Shown: positions 25,837 through 34,916 of the stretch, in pieces
Position numbering within the stretch: position 1 is the stretch's first letter
Layout of the letters: every line of letters begins with the position of its first letter
Assembly: GCF_018595685.2 (NCBI RefSeq)
Contig: NZ_CP092334.1
Coordinates: 834,001-898,000, forward strand
Source of the DNA: Flavihumibacter rivuli
GTDB taxonomy: Bacteria > Bacteroidota > Bacteroidia > Chitinophagales > Chitinophagaceae
Reading direction: 5' to 3'
DNA length: 64,000 nt
The notes under the pieces: generated by a model
Told to the model about the DNA's origin: nothing
Database searches by the model: none
Seen by the model: the letters and a program-made list of their open reading frames with translations, nothing else
Position numbers and translations under genes: made by a program

Positions 25837-28716
25837 TCAGGCATTCTCTTCAGCGTAGGCACTCACCGGCTCACAGGTACAGATCAGGTTCCTGTCGCCA
25901 TGGGTATTGTTTACCCTGCTAACGCTTGGCCAGAATTTATTGAGCGCAACATATTCCAGCGGATAGGCTGCCTGTTGACGGCTATAAGGACGGTTCCAGT
26001 CGTCAGCCATCACTACCAGTTGGGTATGCGGGGCATGTTTCAAAACGTTATTGGCCTTGTCAGCAGTGCCGTTCTCAATGGCTGCGATCTCTTCCCTGAT
26101 TGCCAACAGGGCATCACAGAAACGATCCAGCTCAGCCTTGTCCTCACTTTCTGTCGGCTCGATCATGATGGTACCCGGAACAGGGAAACTCATGGTAGGT
26201 GCGTGGAAACCATAATCCATCAGGCGCTTGGCAACATCTTCTGCTTCCACTCCTGCTGTTTGCTTAAATGGACGCAGGTCAACGATGAACTCATGTGCGC
26301 AAGTACCCTGGCTTCCGGTATAAAGGATAGGGAAGGATTGCTCCAGCCTTGCCTTCATGTAGTTGGCATTGAGTATAGCATATTCAGTTGCTTGCTTTAG
26401 CCCCTTGCTGCCCAGTAGCCTGCAATAGGCATAACTGATCAGGAGTATGGATGCAGAGCCATAGGGTGCTGCAGATACTGCATGGGTGCCTGTCTGGCCA
26501 TCCAGTGCCCAGTGACCGGGAAGGTGATTGGCAAGGTGTGCTTTCACACAGATCGGGCCCATTCCAGGACCACCACCGCCATGTGGGATGGCAAAGGTCT
26601 TGTGCAGGTTCAGGTGGCATACATCGGCACCGATCAGGCCTGGCGAAGTCAGTCCAACCTGTGCGTTCATGTTGGCGCCATCCATGTACACCTGTCCGCC
26701 ATGCTGGTGAACGATATCACAGATCTCTTTTACGCTCTCTTCGAAAATACCATAGGTGCTGGGGTAGGTGATCATGGTTCCCGCCAGGTTAGCACTGTAT
26801 TGCTCGGCCTTGGCCCTGAAATCATCTACATCAATGTACCCGTTCTCCAGTGCCTTTACCACTACCACTTTCATTCCGGCCATTACTGCAGAAGCGGGGT
26901 TGGTGCCATGGGCGGAGATGGGGATCAGGCAAACATTCCTGTGTGCATCACCGTTAGCAAGGTGATAGTTGCGGATGGTCAGCAAACCGGCATATTCCCC
27001 CTGCGCGCCGCTGTTGGGTTGCATGCTGCAAGCATCGAAACCGGTTACCTCACAGAGGTACTGTGACAGTTCATTGATGACCCTGTGGTAACCTGCAGCC
27101 TGCACGGCGGGTGCGAAAGGATGGATCTTGCTCCAATGGCTCCAGCTCAATGGCATCATCTCGGTAGCCGCATTTAGTTTCATGGTACAGCTGCCCAGTG
27201 AGATCATGGAGGTATTGAGGGAGAGGTCCTTGTTTTCAAGGGACTTGATATAACGCATCATCTGGCTCTCGCTCCTGTGGCTGTTGAAAACCGGGTGTGT
27301 AAGGAACTCAGAAGTGCGGGTAAGGCTGCTGGGGATATTGTCCAAGCTGGCCTCATTATCGAAGCTAATGGCTGCAATATCAGAGCCTTTGGCAGCGGCA
27401 AACACACTTACGATATCGAGGATATCGGTTTGGGTGGTGGTTTCGTCCAGCGAAATGCCTACATGGCCATTGTCAAAATACCTGAAGTTCATTTGCTGGG
27501 CTTCGGCCAATTCCTTCAATTGTTCGCTATTGCCCGCCTTGATATAAAGTGTGTCAAAATAATTATCGTTGACAACCTCAACTCCCAGCGCGGTCAATTC
27601 ATGGGCAAGGGTGCGCGTTAAAAGGGATACCCTCATGGCAATATTCTTCAAGCCTTCTGGTCCATGGAATACGGCATACATGGCGGCCATGTTGGCCAGC
27701 AGTGCCTGTGCTGTACAGATATTGGAGGTTGCTTTTTCACGCTTGATGTGCTGCTCACGGGTTTGCAATGCCATGCGCAAGGCTCGCTTTCCCTGTGCAT
27801 CAATGCTGATACCGATGATCCTTCCCGGCATGGAACGCTTGAATTCGTCCTTCGCGCTGAAGAAGGCTGCATGCGGACCGCCATAACCCAGTGGAACACC
27901 AAAACGTTGTGCAGAACCGAAGGCCACATCTGCGCCTAATTCACCAGGGGAGGTGAGCAGGGTCAGGGCCAGCAGGTCCGTGGCCATGGCTACATAACCA
28001 CCAATGCCATGAACTTTCTCAACAAAGGAGCGATAGTTTTCAATGCTTCCCTTTTCATTGGGATATTGCACCAGCGCACCGAAATAACTGTTATCTATAG
28101 CTGTGGTCCTGTAATCTCCAAAAACCACTTCAATGCCAATTGGGGTGGCACGGGTGATGACCAGGTCCTTGGTTTGCGGGAAAACGTCGTTATCTACAAA
28201 GAATTTGGGCTGCTTGATCTCATCTGTCCTGTTGACATGGTGGAAAAGCATGTTCATAGCCTCGGCAGCTGCAGTAGCCTCATCCAAAAGGGAGGCATTG
28301 GCAATAGGCAATCCCGTCAGGTCACTCACCATGGTTTGGTAATTCAACAAGCTTTCCAATCTTCCCTGTGAAATTTCTGCCTGGTAAGGAGTGTATTGCG
28401 TGTACCATCCCGGGTTCTCAAAGATGTTGCGGAGAATAACGCTTGGGGTGATGGTATCATAATATCCCTGGCCGATATAGGTACGGAACACTTTGTTCTG
28501 GAGCGAGATCTCCTTCAGTTCCTTCAGCAACTGGGCCTCACTGATCGCTTCGGGAACATTCAGGTCGCCTTGCTTGCGGATGGCGGCAGGAACCGTTTTG
28601 CTGATCAGTTCTTCCAGGCTGCCTACACCAACAGTGGCCAGCATTTCCTGCTCTGATCCCACTGTGCCAATGTGACGGGCAAGAAATTCATTCGATTGTG
28701 ATTGGAATAAATTCAT
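25837..28716 (-). CDS. gcvP: glycine dehydrogenase (decarboxylating), P-protein of the glycine cleavage system
   Basis: About 959 residues from the ATG at 28716 ([17 protein letters not shown]), which matches the family's usual start and length. A TTG at 28824 is in frame but adds 36 residues with no family similarity. The protein is the fused two-half type, with an N-terminal half (~1-450) and a PLP-bearing C-terminal half. The PLP lysine lies in [19 protein letters not shown]. It decarboxylates glycine and passes the aminomethyl group to the lipoyl H-protein. The gcvT and gcvH genes are not in the window. It is flanked on its 5' side by the REP/IS region. Confidence 0.96.
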   Translation of the reverse strand: MNLFQSQSNEFLARHIGTVGSEQEMLATVGVGSLEELISKTVPAAIRKQGDLNVPEAISEAQLLKELKEISLQNKVFRTYIGQGYYDTITPSVILRNIFENPGWYTQYTPYQAEISQGRLESLLNYQTMVSDLTGLPIANASLLDEATAAAEAMNMLFHHVNRTDEIKQPKFFVDNDVFPQTKDLVITRATPIGIEVVFGDYRTTAIDNSYFGALVQYPNEKGSIENYRSFVEKVHGIGGYVAMATDLLALTLLTSPGELGADVAFGSAQRFGVPLGYGGPHAAFFSAKDEFKRSMPGRIIGISIDAQGKRALRMALQTREQHIKREKATSNICTAQALLANMAAMYAVFHGPEGLKNIAMRVSLLTRTLAHELTALGVEVVNDNYFDTLYIKAGNSEQLKELAEAQQMNFRYFDNGHVGISLDETTTQTDILDIVSVFAAAKGSDIAAISFDNEASLDNIPSSLTRTSEFLTHPVFNSHRSESQMMRYIKSLENKDLSLNTSMISLGSCTMKLNAATEMMPLSWSHWSKIHPFAPAVQAAGYHRVINELSQYLCEVTGFDACSMQPNSGAQGEYAGLLTIRNYHLANGDAHRNVCLIPISAHGTNPASAVMAGMKVVVVKALENGYIDVDDFRAKAEQYSANLAGTMITYPSTYGIFEESVKEICDIVHQHGGQVYMDGANMNAQVGLTSPGLIGADVCHLNLHKTFAIPHGGGGPGMGPICVKAHLANHLPGHWALDGQTGTHAVSAAPYGSASILLISYAYCRLLGSKGLKQATEYAILNANYMKARLEQSFPILYTGSQGTCAHEFIVDLRPFKQTAGVEAEDVAKRLMDYGFHAPTMSFPVPGTIMIEPTESEDKAELDRFCDALLAIREEIAAIENGTADKANNVLKHAPHTQLVVMADDWNRPYSRQQAAYPLEYVALNKFWPSVSRVNNTHGDRNLICTCEPVSAYAEENA

Positions 28717-28911
28717 AATATGACGGGTTGACCTTTTATGGATGCGCAAAGGTAAGATAAGTGCATTAACTAACAGCTGTTTGTTGAGTGTTGTGAACAA
28801 ACGGTTGACTTCTGTTTGAGGCAAGTGTTACTTGTTGGTGGTCAGTACTGTATGAACTTGAGTTGGGCTGTCCCCGCCATACAAAATGGGTATAGGAAAG
28901 GAGGTCTCCAG

Positions 28912-28935
28912 GGAGCTACCGTGTACCCACATCTT
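28912..28935 (+). repeat. left arm of a 24-bp perfect inverted repeat
   Basis: Begins GGAGCTACCGTG and ends CCACATCTT. It is the exact reverse complement of 30708-30731. Similarity continues outward for about seven more bases (TCTCC plus two mismatches) and stops inward after CATCTT. Confidence 0.9.
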
Positions 28936-28995
28936 TTTACTTACTTAACACCTCAGTGCGGTCTGCTAAAGGGTAGACGGGATAGTGATGCTGCC

Positions 28996-29024
28996 CAGCC
29001 CCAGCGGGGCTGCTTCTTTGTAGC
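28996..29024 (+). repeat. REP-like palindrome, copy 1 (forward)
   Basis: Hairpin CAGCCCC-agc-GGGGCTG followed by the tail CTTCTTTGTAGC. Upstream bases TAGTGATG are shared with copy 2. Confidence 0.8.
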
Positions 29025-29044
29025 AAGGTGGTAGTGATGTAATC

Positions 29045-29074
29045 CAGCCCCGTAGGGTGCTGTTTATTTGTAGC
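29045..29074 (+). repeat. REP-like palindrome, copy 2 (forward)
   Basis: Imperfect hairpin CAGCCCC-gta-GGGTGCTG followed by TTTATTTGTAGC. The start lies 49 bases after copy 1, in the same orientation. Confidence 0.8.
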
Positions 29075-29092
29075 GACAGCAGCTTGATTGAA

Positions 29093-29120
29093 TACAAATA
29101 AGGAGCGCCCTACGGGGCTC
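29093..29120 (-). repeat. REP-like palindrome, copy 3 (reverse)
   Basis: On the minus strand: GAGCCCCGTAGGGCGCTC followed by CTTATTTGTA. Same hairpin and tail layout as copies 1 and 2 but inverted. Confidence 0.8.
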
Positions 29121-29148
29121 GGGGAGCCTAACCGATCACCCTTGCTAT

Positions 29149-29173
29149 GCTACAAACAAAGAGACCCTCCGGG
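29149..29173 (-). repeat. REP-like palindrome, copy 4 (reverse), split by the IS
   Basis: The tail is present (minus strand TTTGTTTGTAGC) with the hairpin half GAGACCCTCCGGG. The missing hairpin end, TCTC, lies beyond the IS at 30630-30633. Removing the IS and one target copy restores the hairpin GAGACCC-tcc-GGGTCTC. Confidence 0.82.
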
Positions 29174-30620
29174 CAATGTCATTAAGTTAAGGTTTTAGAA
29201 GGCGGGTTTGTAATTCATATAGGTTTTATGCTTGCTTTTGCTATTTCTATTTTTAATCTGTCTTGGCGAGGATCTCCCCGATCGGATTGGCAATGTATTT
29301 CTTACAAAATATCGCTGTAGCTCTAATAATATGGATTCCGGGTTTTGGACAATGAAGAGTTTTACCATTTTGGTCTTCAAGCCTCCATATGATTTGTTTC
29401 CATTAACCTTTCTGGGATATTTACCCCTGTATGGTTTTTCGTCAACTTCTTTCTGTGCCGGGGCTACTAAAATGGCATGTAGGTTCGAAGTAAATACTGT
29501 AGCATAGAAGTCCTGGGCAACCGAAAGGGGTGAAAGGCCACTAAAGGACTCCAATTGTAAGATGTTTTTCTGGTGTGAGATGTTCGTTTCAAGCTTCCAT
29601 CTCAGGAAGTATAGTTCCTTAAAAATATGGCTGGGATTATCTTCCTCTTCCCAAAGGTTGGTCACTAGAACTTCAACAGTATCGGGAAGGTCTACGCGCA
29701 CCAGTCGGACCTTCAATGCTGTTTGACGGGTGATAATGTAACCATGTTGACGTAATCCCTTTATTGCTGAAAATGAAGGTAGCAACTGGACTATATCACT
29801 CTTCTTGCCACTGGCAATAAATCCCTTAAAGGGTTCATAACTTTCCTTAGCCCTAATGATGAACTTCCGCTCCGTCTCTTGCCATAAATGCAATGCGAAC
29901 ATCTTGTAATTGCAGAAATTTCGGTCATAAATGGCCAGCATGTCCTCTTCAAGTTGTTCTATCATAGAATAGGCAACAATTTGCTCTCCGGTTCTGAAAG
30001 GAACTAAAGAGGTGCTGATTGTCAAGCAGTTGAGTACATCGTGCAGATAAACTGCCTTTGCCTGGACAAAAGAGCCATGCTGATTATGCTGACCACCAAA
30101 ATGGCTGGATAGTGATGGGGTATTCACAAGGCTCATATTGGAGCCGTCAATGGCAACGACCCGATAAGTTCTCCATTTTTTCACATTTGCAGCATTATAA
30201 GCATAGAATGCGTCACATAGTAGCTTGTTCCATATTTTGAAGAACAATGGGTTAAGCTTCATTCGCTGCTGGCAGAAGGCGCTGGTGGAGCAGTCCAGGG
30301 AGGTGCCTATCTCGTTAAAGAATGACGCCAGCTCCACACTCAGTGTCTTCTTACATAACCGGGCAATTAGCAAAACCATCCGATCAAACGTAAGTTTTCT
30401 CCTCCGGGTAAAGGCAGTAGGGGTGTTGCCAAAGAACGACAGCAGATCAGAATCGCTAACAATTAACTGTAAGAATAGCTTTAGTTCTTGGATGATACGT
30501 AAATTTGCCTCAAGCATGAGAATCCTGTTTTTTTGTAGTTCGCACCTCAAAAATAACAAAGTGATTCTCTGCTTTTTTTATTAGCACACCAACCCAACTC
30601 CCCTTAACTTAATGACATTG
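29174..30620 (-). mobile_element. IS4-family insertion sequence, complete
   Basis: The 1447-bp element is bounded by 19-bp perfect terminal inverted repeats (CAATGTCATTAAGTTAAGG at 29174-29192 and its complement at 30602-30620). A 9-bp direct target duplication CCCTCCGGG lies at 29165-29173 and 30621-30629. It encodes one intact DDE transposase. Terminal CA and the TTAAG inner motif fit the IS4 family. Intact ends, target duplication and open frame suggest a recent insertion. An ambiguity of up to three bases exists because the flank is G/C-repetitive at the junctions. Confidence 0.92.
29195..30517 (-). CDS. IS4-family DDE transposase
   Basis: About 440 residues from the ATG at 30517; a TTG 42 bases upstream is also in frame. 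The transposase carries the three RNase-H-like catalytic acids: Asp124 in VVAIDGSN, Asp198 in LAIYDRNF, and Glu310 in the IS4 signature Y-2x-R-3x-E-6x-K (Tyr303, Arg306, Glu310, Lys317; YFLRWKLETNISHQK). An N-terminal helical DNA-binding region (~1-110) and a basic C-terminal tail complete it. The stop codon lies three bases inside the left inverted repeat. No frameshift was seen, so it should be active. Confidence 0.93.
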   Translation of the reverse strand: MLEANLRIIQELKLFLQLIVSDSDLLSFFGNTPTAFTRRRKLTFDRMVLLIARLCKKTLSVELASFFNEIGTSLDCSTSAFCQQRMKLNPLFFKIWNKLLCDAFYAYNAANVKKWRTYRVVAIDGSNMSLVNTPSLSSHFGGQHNQHGSFVQAKAVYLHDVLNCLTISTSLVPFRTGEQIVAYSMIEQLEEDMLAIYDRNFCNYKMFALHLWQETERKFIIRAKESYEPFKGFIASGKKSDIVQLLPSFSAIKGLRQHGYIITRQTALKVRLVRVDLPDTVEVLVTNLWEEEDNPSHIFKELYFLRWKLETNISHQKNILQLESFSGLSPLSVAQDFYATVFTSNLHAILVAPAQKEVDEKPYRGKYPRKVNGNKSYGGLKTKMVKLFIVQNPESILLELQRYFVRNTLPIRSGRSSPRQIKNRNSKSKHKTYMNYKPAF

Positions 30621-30791
30621 CCCTCCGGGTCTCAGAGCACCAACCATAGTTCAGGACAATAGCTATTGTTTAATTGCTTCACCTTCCAAACGAGGAGAAA
30701 GCACCTGAAGATGTGGGTACACGGTAGCTCCGGGGAGATGCCGATTATCAGCCCTGGTGTATATTGCAGGACCTAAACCCTTTTTTGCATC
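30621..30791. other. non-coding right flank of the IS with second inverted-repeat arm
   Basis: Contains the right target copy, the last four bases of REP copy 4, a 14-bp palindrome ACAATAG-CTATTGT (30656-30669) and the right arm of the long inverted repeat. No gene is seen. Confidence 0.6.
30708..30731 (-). repeat. right arm of the 24-bp perfect inverted repeat
   Basis: Exact reverse complement of 28912-28935. The two arms bracket all four REP units and the IS, spanning 1820 bp, or about 364 bp once the IS and one target copy are removed. Confidence 0.9.
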
Positions 30792-31274
30792 ATGTCAGAC
30801 CTGCTTCTTAACTGGAAGAAAAAAAGTGCCGAACGGCAGAAGGCTTACAAGCAGTTTTTGCAATCAGCCAATAAGAATAAGGTCCTGAGGCTTCTGCCCG
30901 ATTTGCATGAGGAGGCTTTTAGTAAGATCGACTGCCTGGAATGTGCTGCCTGTTGTAAAAACTATTCCCCGCGTTTCAAGACAACGGACATCAGAAGGAT
31001 CAGCAAGTATCTCAGGATGAAGGAAAGTGTTTTCATTGAAACCTACCTGCGCCTGGATGAGGAAGGTGATTATGTAGTCCGGACCAGCCCCTGTCCCTTC
31101 CTGGGGACAGACAACCGTTGCAGCATTTATGAACAAAGGCCATCTGATTGTGAACGTTTTCCTTACACTGATGAAGATGTTATCCTGAAAAGGATTCCCC
31201 TAACCCTGAAGAACAGCAGTTTTTGCCCGGCTGTTTATTATGTTATTGAACGCCTGATGGGTCAGATTAAATAG
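30792..31274 (+). CDS. YkgJ-family cysteine cluster protein
   Basis: This 160-residue cytoplasmic protein has the zinc- or Fe-S-binding pattern C-x2-C-x2-CC (Cys48, 51, 54, 55 in IDCLECAACC). Further conserved Cys lie in SPCPFLG, NRCSIYEQRPSDCERFP and SFCPAV. This is the PF03692/YkgJ arrangement; members are suspected metal-cluster proteins, but no general reaction is established. It directly follows the repeat region and may depend on a promoter within it. The antiporter gene starts 63 bases downstream. Confidence 0.88.
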   Translation: MSDLLLNWKKKSAERQKAYKQFLQSANKNKVLRLLPDLHEEAFSKIDCLECAACCKNYSPRFKTTDIRRISKYLRMKESVFIETYLRLDEEGDYVVRTSPCPFLGTDNRCSIYEQRPSDCERFPYTDEDVILKRIPLTLKNSSFCPAVYYVIERLMGQIK

Positions 31275-31337
31275 GTTTTAATTGTCCTGAACAGTGTTGA
31301 CCGGGATATTTGCGAATAAACATTACCGTTAACAAAT

Positions 31338-33554
31338 ATGGCTCATCTACCGCTTTTGATAAATGACCTGGCATTGATCCTGCTGGTGGCTGCTGTCACA
31401 ACCTTTCTTTTCAGGCGGCTGAAGCTTCCACTGGTTTTAGGTTATGTAGTTGCCGGACTTTTCGTTGGGCCCAATTTCTCATTCTTTCCCACCATCGCTG
31501 ATACCGAGAACATCAGGATATGGGCTGAAATAGGGGTGATCATCCTGTTGTTCAGCCTGGGGCTTGAATTCAGTTTCCGTAAACTTTTGAGGGTAGGGGG
31601 AGCAGCCGGTGTATCAGGGATTTTTGAGATCAGTGGAATGCTGGTGCTTGGATACGTGTTGGGTACTATCATGGGCTGGTCTGCCATGAACAGTATCTTC
31701 CTTGGGGGGATCATTGCCATTTCTTCCACCACTATCATTATCAGGACTTTTGAGGAACAGGGACTAAAAGAAAAAAGTTTTGCTTCGCTGGTAATGGGTA
31801 TGCTGGTGATAGAGGATATCGTTGCAGTATTGTTGCTGGTTTTGCTTTCTACCATTGCTGTGAGCCAGCAGTTCTCAGGAGCCGAGTTGTTGCTGGCAGT
31901 CGTGAAACTGGTTTTCTTTCTCTGCTTATGGTTCCTTGGTGGCATCTTCATCATTCCTGGTGCTTTTCGCTGGGCTGCCAAATGGATCAACGAGGAGACC
32001 CTGCTCATTATAGCACTGGCGCTTTGTTTGGGAACAGTGCTGTTGGCTACGACCATTGGTTTTTCAGCGGCCCTGGGTGCCTTTATCATGGGCTCTGTAC
32101 TGGCTGAAACCACGCAAGCGGAACAGATCGAACACCAGATGGTTCCGGTAAAGAATCTCTTTGGTGCCATTTTCTTTGTATCTGTAGGGATGCTGATCGA
32201 TCCCCATCTGTTGTGGGAATATAAGATTCCCGTGCTGGTGATCACCCTTGCGGTGGTATTGGGTAAGACCATCCATGTCAGTCTGGGTGCCCTTATCGCA
32301 GGACAGCCATTAAAACAATCCATCCAAGCCGGGATGAGTATGTCGCAGATCGGTGAATTCTCTTTCATCATTGCCACATTGGGTGTTTCCCTTAAGGTGA
32401 CCGATGAATTCCTTTATCCCATTGCTGTTGGGGTTTCGGTGATCACCACCTTTACTACTCCCTTTATGATCAGGGCAGCTGAACCGGTATATAAGTCGAT
32501 CGAAAAAACCCTTCCCCAAAAGTGGGTTAACCGCCTGAACCGCTACAGTAGCGGCGCCCAGCATATCCCTTCGGAATCGGATGCCCGCAAGGTATTCCGG
32601 TATTATGCCATGGTGATCGGCTTGAATTCCATTGTGATCCTGGCCCTGATGTTTTTAGGGGTGAGGTGGCTTGATCCGATCCTTCGGCAGTATATCGATA
32701 ATGCCAACCTTGCCCATGTCATTACCATAGTGGTTTCCCTGACAGTGGCCTCACCGTTCATTTGGGCATTGACCGTAAAGAAGCCGCATAGCGGGGCCTA
32801 TATGACGGTATGGATGAATAACCAGTTGAACCACGGGCCCCTGGTAGTTTTGGAGGTAACCAGGAACCTGCTTGCCGTTTTCTACCTCTATTTGCTGATG
32901 AGCCAGCTCTTCGATTATTTTATATCGATGATCCTTACCCTGGCGGTGCTGGTGATCGTACTGGTGATCTTCTCCAGGAAACTCCAGGCTTTCTATACCC
33001 GGATGGAGAAAAGATTCATCCGGAACCTCAACAACCGTGAAATTGCAAGGAATACCGGTGCCAATAGTACCCTCTCGCCCTGGGACGCGCACCTGGCTTA
33101 TTTCACCATAAAACCGGAAGCGGTCTGTGTGGGCAAGACCCTAATGGAGCTTGGCTGGAGGGAAAGGTTCGGGGTGAATATTGCCAGCATCGACAGGGGG
33201 GCATTGAAAATAGCGGCACCCAAGCGGGATGAACATGTATTCCCCAATGACGTACTGGCGGTGATCGGCACTGACCAGCAGTTGGAATTGTTCCGTAAGG
33301 AGATAGGCCAGACCCTAACCATACCCGGCCACGATGATGAGGAGATCAGCCTGATGCAGGTAAAGGTGGATGAGCATAACCGGTTGAAAGGCTTGTCCAT
33401 TTTGGATTCAGGTATCCGGGAAAGGACCAATGGCTTGGTAGTGGGTATAGAAAGGGATGGCCGTCGTATCCTGAATCCGGAATCCAATACTGTTTTTGAA
33501 TGGGGCGATATCGTATGGGTCGTGGGTAAAAGAAAGGAAATACTTAAGCTCTAG
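31338..33554 (+). CDS. CPA2-family monovalent cation:proton antiporter with tandem RCK_C domains
   Basis: 738 residues. An N-terminal Na_H_exchanger domain (~1-385, about 12 TM) contains SLGLEFSFRKL and IEDIVAVLLLV. A second membrane block (~415-555) adds about four helices not present in plain KefB. Two RCK_C (TrkA-C) domains follow: ~590-660 (TIKPEAVCVGKTLMELGWRE) and ~668-738 (VKVDEHNRLKGLSIL). No Rossmann RCK_N domain was found, unlike KefB/KefC. It probably exchanges K+ or Na+ for H+ at the inner membrane under control of a ligand bound by the RCK_C pair. It is distinct from the K+ channel at 9.8 kb. Confidence 0.9.
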   Translation: MAHLPLLINDLALILLVAAVTTFLFRRLKLPLVLGYVVAGLFVGPNFSFFPTIADTENIRIWAEIGVIILLFSLGLEFSFRKLLRVGGAAGVSGIFEISGMLVLGYVLGTIMGWSAMNSIFLGGIIAISSTTIIIRTFEEQGLKEKSFASLVMGMLVIEDIVAVLLLVLLSTIAVSQQFSGAELLLAVVKLVFFLCLWFLGGIFIIPGAFRWAAKWINEETLLIIALALCLGTVLLATTIGFSAALGAFIMGSVLAETTQAEQIEHQMVPVKNLFGAIFFVSVGMLIDPHLLWEYKIPVLVITLAVVLGKTIHVSLGALIAGQPLKQSIQAGMSMSQIGEFSFIIATLGVSLKVTDEFLYPIAVGVSVITTFTTPFMIRAAEPVYKSIEKTLPQKWVNRLNRYSSGAQHIPSESDARKVFRYYAMVIGLNSIVILALMFLGVRWLDPILRQYIDNANLAHVITIVVSLTVASPFIWALTVKKPHSGAYMTVWMNNQLNHGPLVVLEVTRNLLAVFYLYLLMSQLFDYFISMILTLAVLVIVLVIFSRKLQAFYTRMEKRFIRNLNNREIARNTGANSTLSPWDAHLAYFTIKPEAVCVGKTLMELGWRERFGVNIASIDRGALKIAAPKRDEHVFPNDVLAVIGTDQQLELFRKEIGQTLTIPGHDDEEISLMQVKVDEHNRLKGLSILDSGIRERTNGLVVGIERDGRRILNPESNTVFEWGDIVWVVGKRKEILKL

Positions 33555-33648
33555 GTTCCCAGATACCAGGATTCGGACCTGGATATATTATAAGAATGAA
33601 GTTGGAGGTTCCCGCAAAGAAGCCTGTTGTCCCAAATGGTAATGGTGG

Positions 33649-34905
33649 TCAATATTCCATTTCCCTTAATGTTCTGGCCTTGTACCAGGTTACAATAACG
33701 ACTACCAGGGTCATGCAGCCGCCAAATACAACTGAGGGTATAGTACCCATCAGCCTGGCCGCCACACCACTTTCGAATTGCCCGATTTCGTTGCTACTGT
33801 TGATGAACATACTGTTCACACTGAGTACCCTTCCCCTCATATCGTCAGGGGTTTTCAATTGCAGGATCGTTCCCCTGACCACTACACTGATCCCATCCAG
33901 GACCCCGCTAAACAAAAGGGCAATAAAGGAAAGCCAGAATGCCCTGGAAAGGGCAAAGATGATAATACAGATCCCGAAGCCACCGACAGCATAAAAGAGT
34001 TTCCTTCCCTGGGCTTTTTTCATAGGGAAGAATGTTAGCGTTACAATGATCAGGATCGCCCCTATATCAGCCGCTGCATTCAGCCATCCAAAACCAATTG
34101 GACCCACCTTCAGGATGTCCTTGGCAAAAACCGGTACCATGGCCACTGCCCCCCCAAATAAAACAGCGAAAAGGTCGAGTGTAAGCGCCCCCAGGATCTC
34201 TTTTGTCTGGAATACGAATCGGATACCCTCTTGTACGGACTCCCAGGTCTTTTTATCACCAGCCCTGGCAACTGGTGGTTTGGGCAGTAGTGAATAGATA
34301 AAAAACAATCCGGCAGCGATAAGGCTGCAGATGACGATAAGTGTGCCGGTAGTATGGATCGCGGCGATCAGGAAGCCAGCAGTAGCGTGTCCGGTAACCG
34401 ATGCCGTTAGCCAGGTTCCCTGGCTCCAGGTGGTAGCATTGGCGAGTAGCTGTCGGGGAACGATCTGGGCAAGGATAGCCGAGAAGGAGGGGCCGGTAAA
34501 TGAACGGATGATACCTGTAAAAAAGATCGCGATGTAAATGCCGCTAACCACCCATACCTTGGTGGTGCCTTTGCTAAAGGCCCAGGAAAGGAAAAGCAGG
34601 ATGGCCGCACAGCATAGGTAGAAGGAAACGCCCCTGATCAGCAGTTTGCGCTTGTCAGAAAGGTCAATTACGTGACCGGAATAAAGTGCCAGGGAGATAG
34701 CCGGTACGGCTTCTGCCAATCCTACCAGGCCCATGGCCAAGGGGTCATTCGTGAGCTCGTATAACCACCATCCCACCAGGGTGGCCATCATGCGGAGGGC
34801 CATGATGAAAAGGAACCTCCCGATCATCAGGTTGCGGAATTCAGGAAGCCTGATGCTGGCCATTGGGTCATGCTGTGCCTGCGCTATAGGGGAGGTTTCA
34901 TTCAT
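33649..34905 (-). CDS. MFS transporter (MFS_3/EntS-like)
   Basis: 418 residues with 12 predicted TM helices. The first loop motif is YSGHVIDLSDKRKLLIRG in place of the usual GxxxDRxGRR, as in the MFS_3 group that includes enterobactin exporter EntS and macrolide exporters. Other group features are GPSFSAILAQIVPRQLLANATTW and MRGRVLSVNSMFINSSNEIG. The substrate is unknown. It starts 11 bases after the stop of the deoxynucleoside kinase gene on the same strand, so the two are probably cotranscribed. The region between its end and the antiporter contains only a weak 5-bp hairpin (33566-33582). Confidence 0.87.
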   Translation of the reverse strand: MNETSPIAQAQHDPMASIRLPEFRNLMIGRFLFIMALRMMATLVGWWLYELTNDPLAMGLVGLAEAVPAISLALYSGHVIDLSDKRKLLIRGVSFYLCCAAILLFLSWAFSKGTTKVWVVSGIYIAIFFTGIIRSFTGPSFSAILAQIVPRQLLANATTWSQGTWLTASVTGHATAGFLIAAIHTTGTLIVICSLIAAGLFFIYSLLPKPPVARAGDKKTWESVQEGIRFVFQTKEILGALTLDLFAVLFGGAVAMVPVFAKDILKVGPIGFGWLNAAADIGAILIIVTLTFFPMKKAQGRKLFYAVGGFGICIIIFALSRAFWLSFIALLFSGVLDGISVVVRGTILQLKTPDDMRGRVLSVNSMFINSSNEIGQFESGVAARLMGTIPSVVFGGCMTLVVVIVTWYKARTLREMEY

Positions 34906-34916
34906 AACGTTGATGC

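Larger units (their letters stand above)
28717..29173. other. non-coding stretch upstream of gcvP with inverted repeat and REP cluster
   Basis: No convincing gene is present. It holds the gcvP leader, the left arm of a long inverted repeat (28912-28935), two direct REP-like units (28996 and 29045), one inverted unit (29093) and the left half of a fourth, up to the IS boundary. Confidence 0.7.

Noticed and set aside
28717..28824. N-terminal 36-residue extension of gcvP from a TTG
   Set aside because: The extension shows no similarity to the family start, while the ATG at 28716 gives the standard length.
31442..32377. 311-codon open frame antisense to the antiporter gene
   Set aside because: The sequence is Ser/Thr/Pro/Met-rich low-complexity text, typical of a reverse-frame shadow of a hydrophobic membrane protein.
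33555..33648. Terminator between antiporter and MFS genes
   Set aside because: CCAGG..CCTGG at 33566-33582 has only five pairs and no T run.
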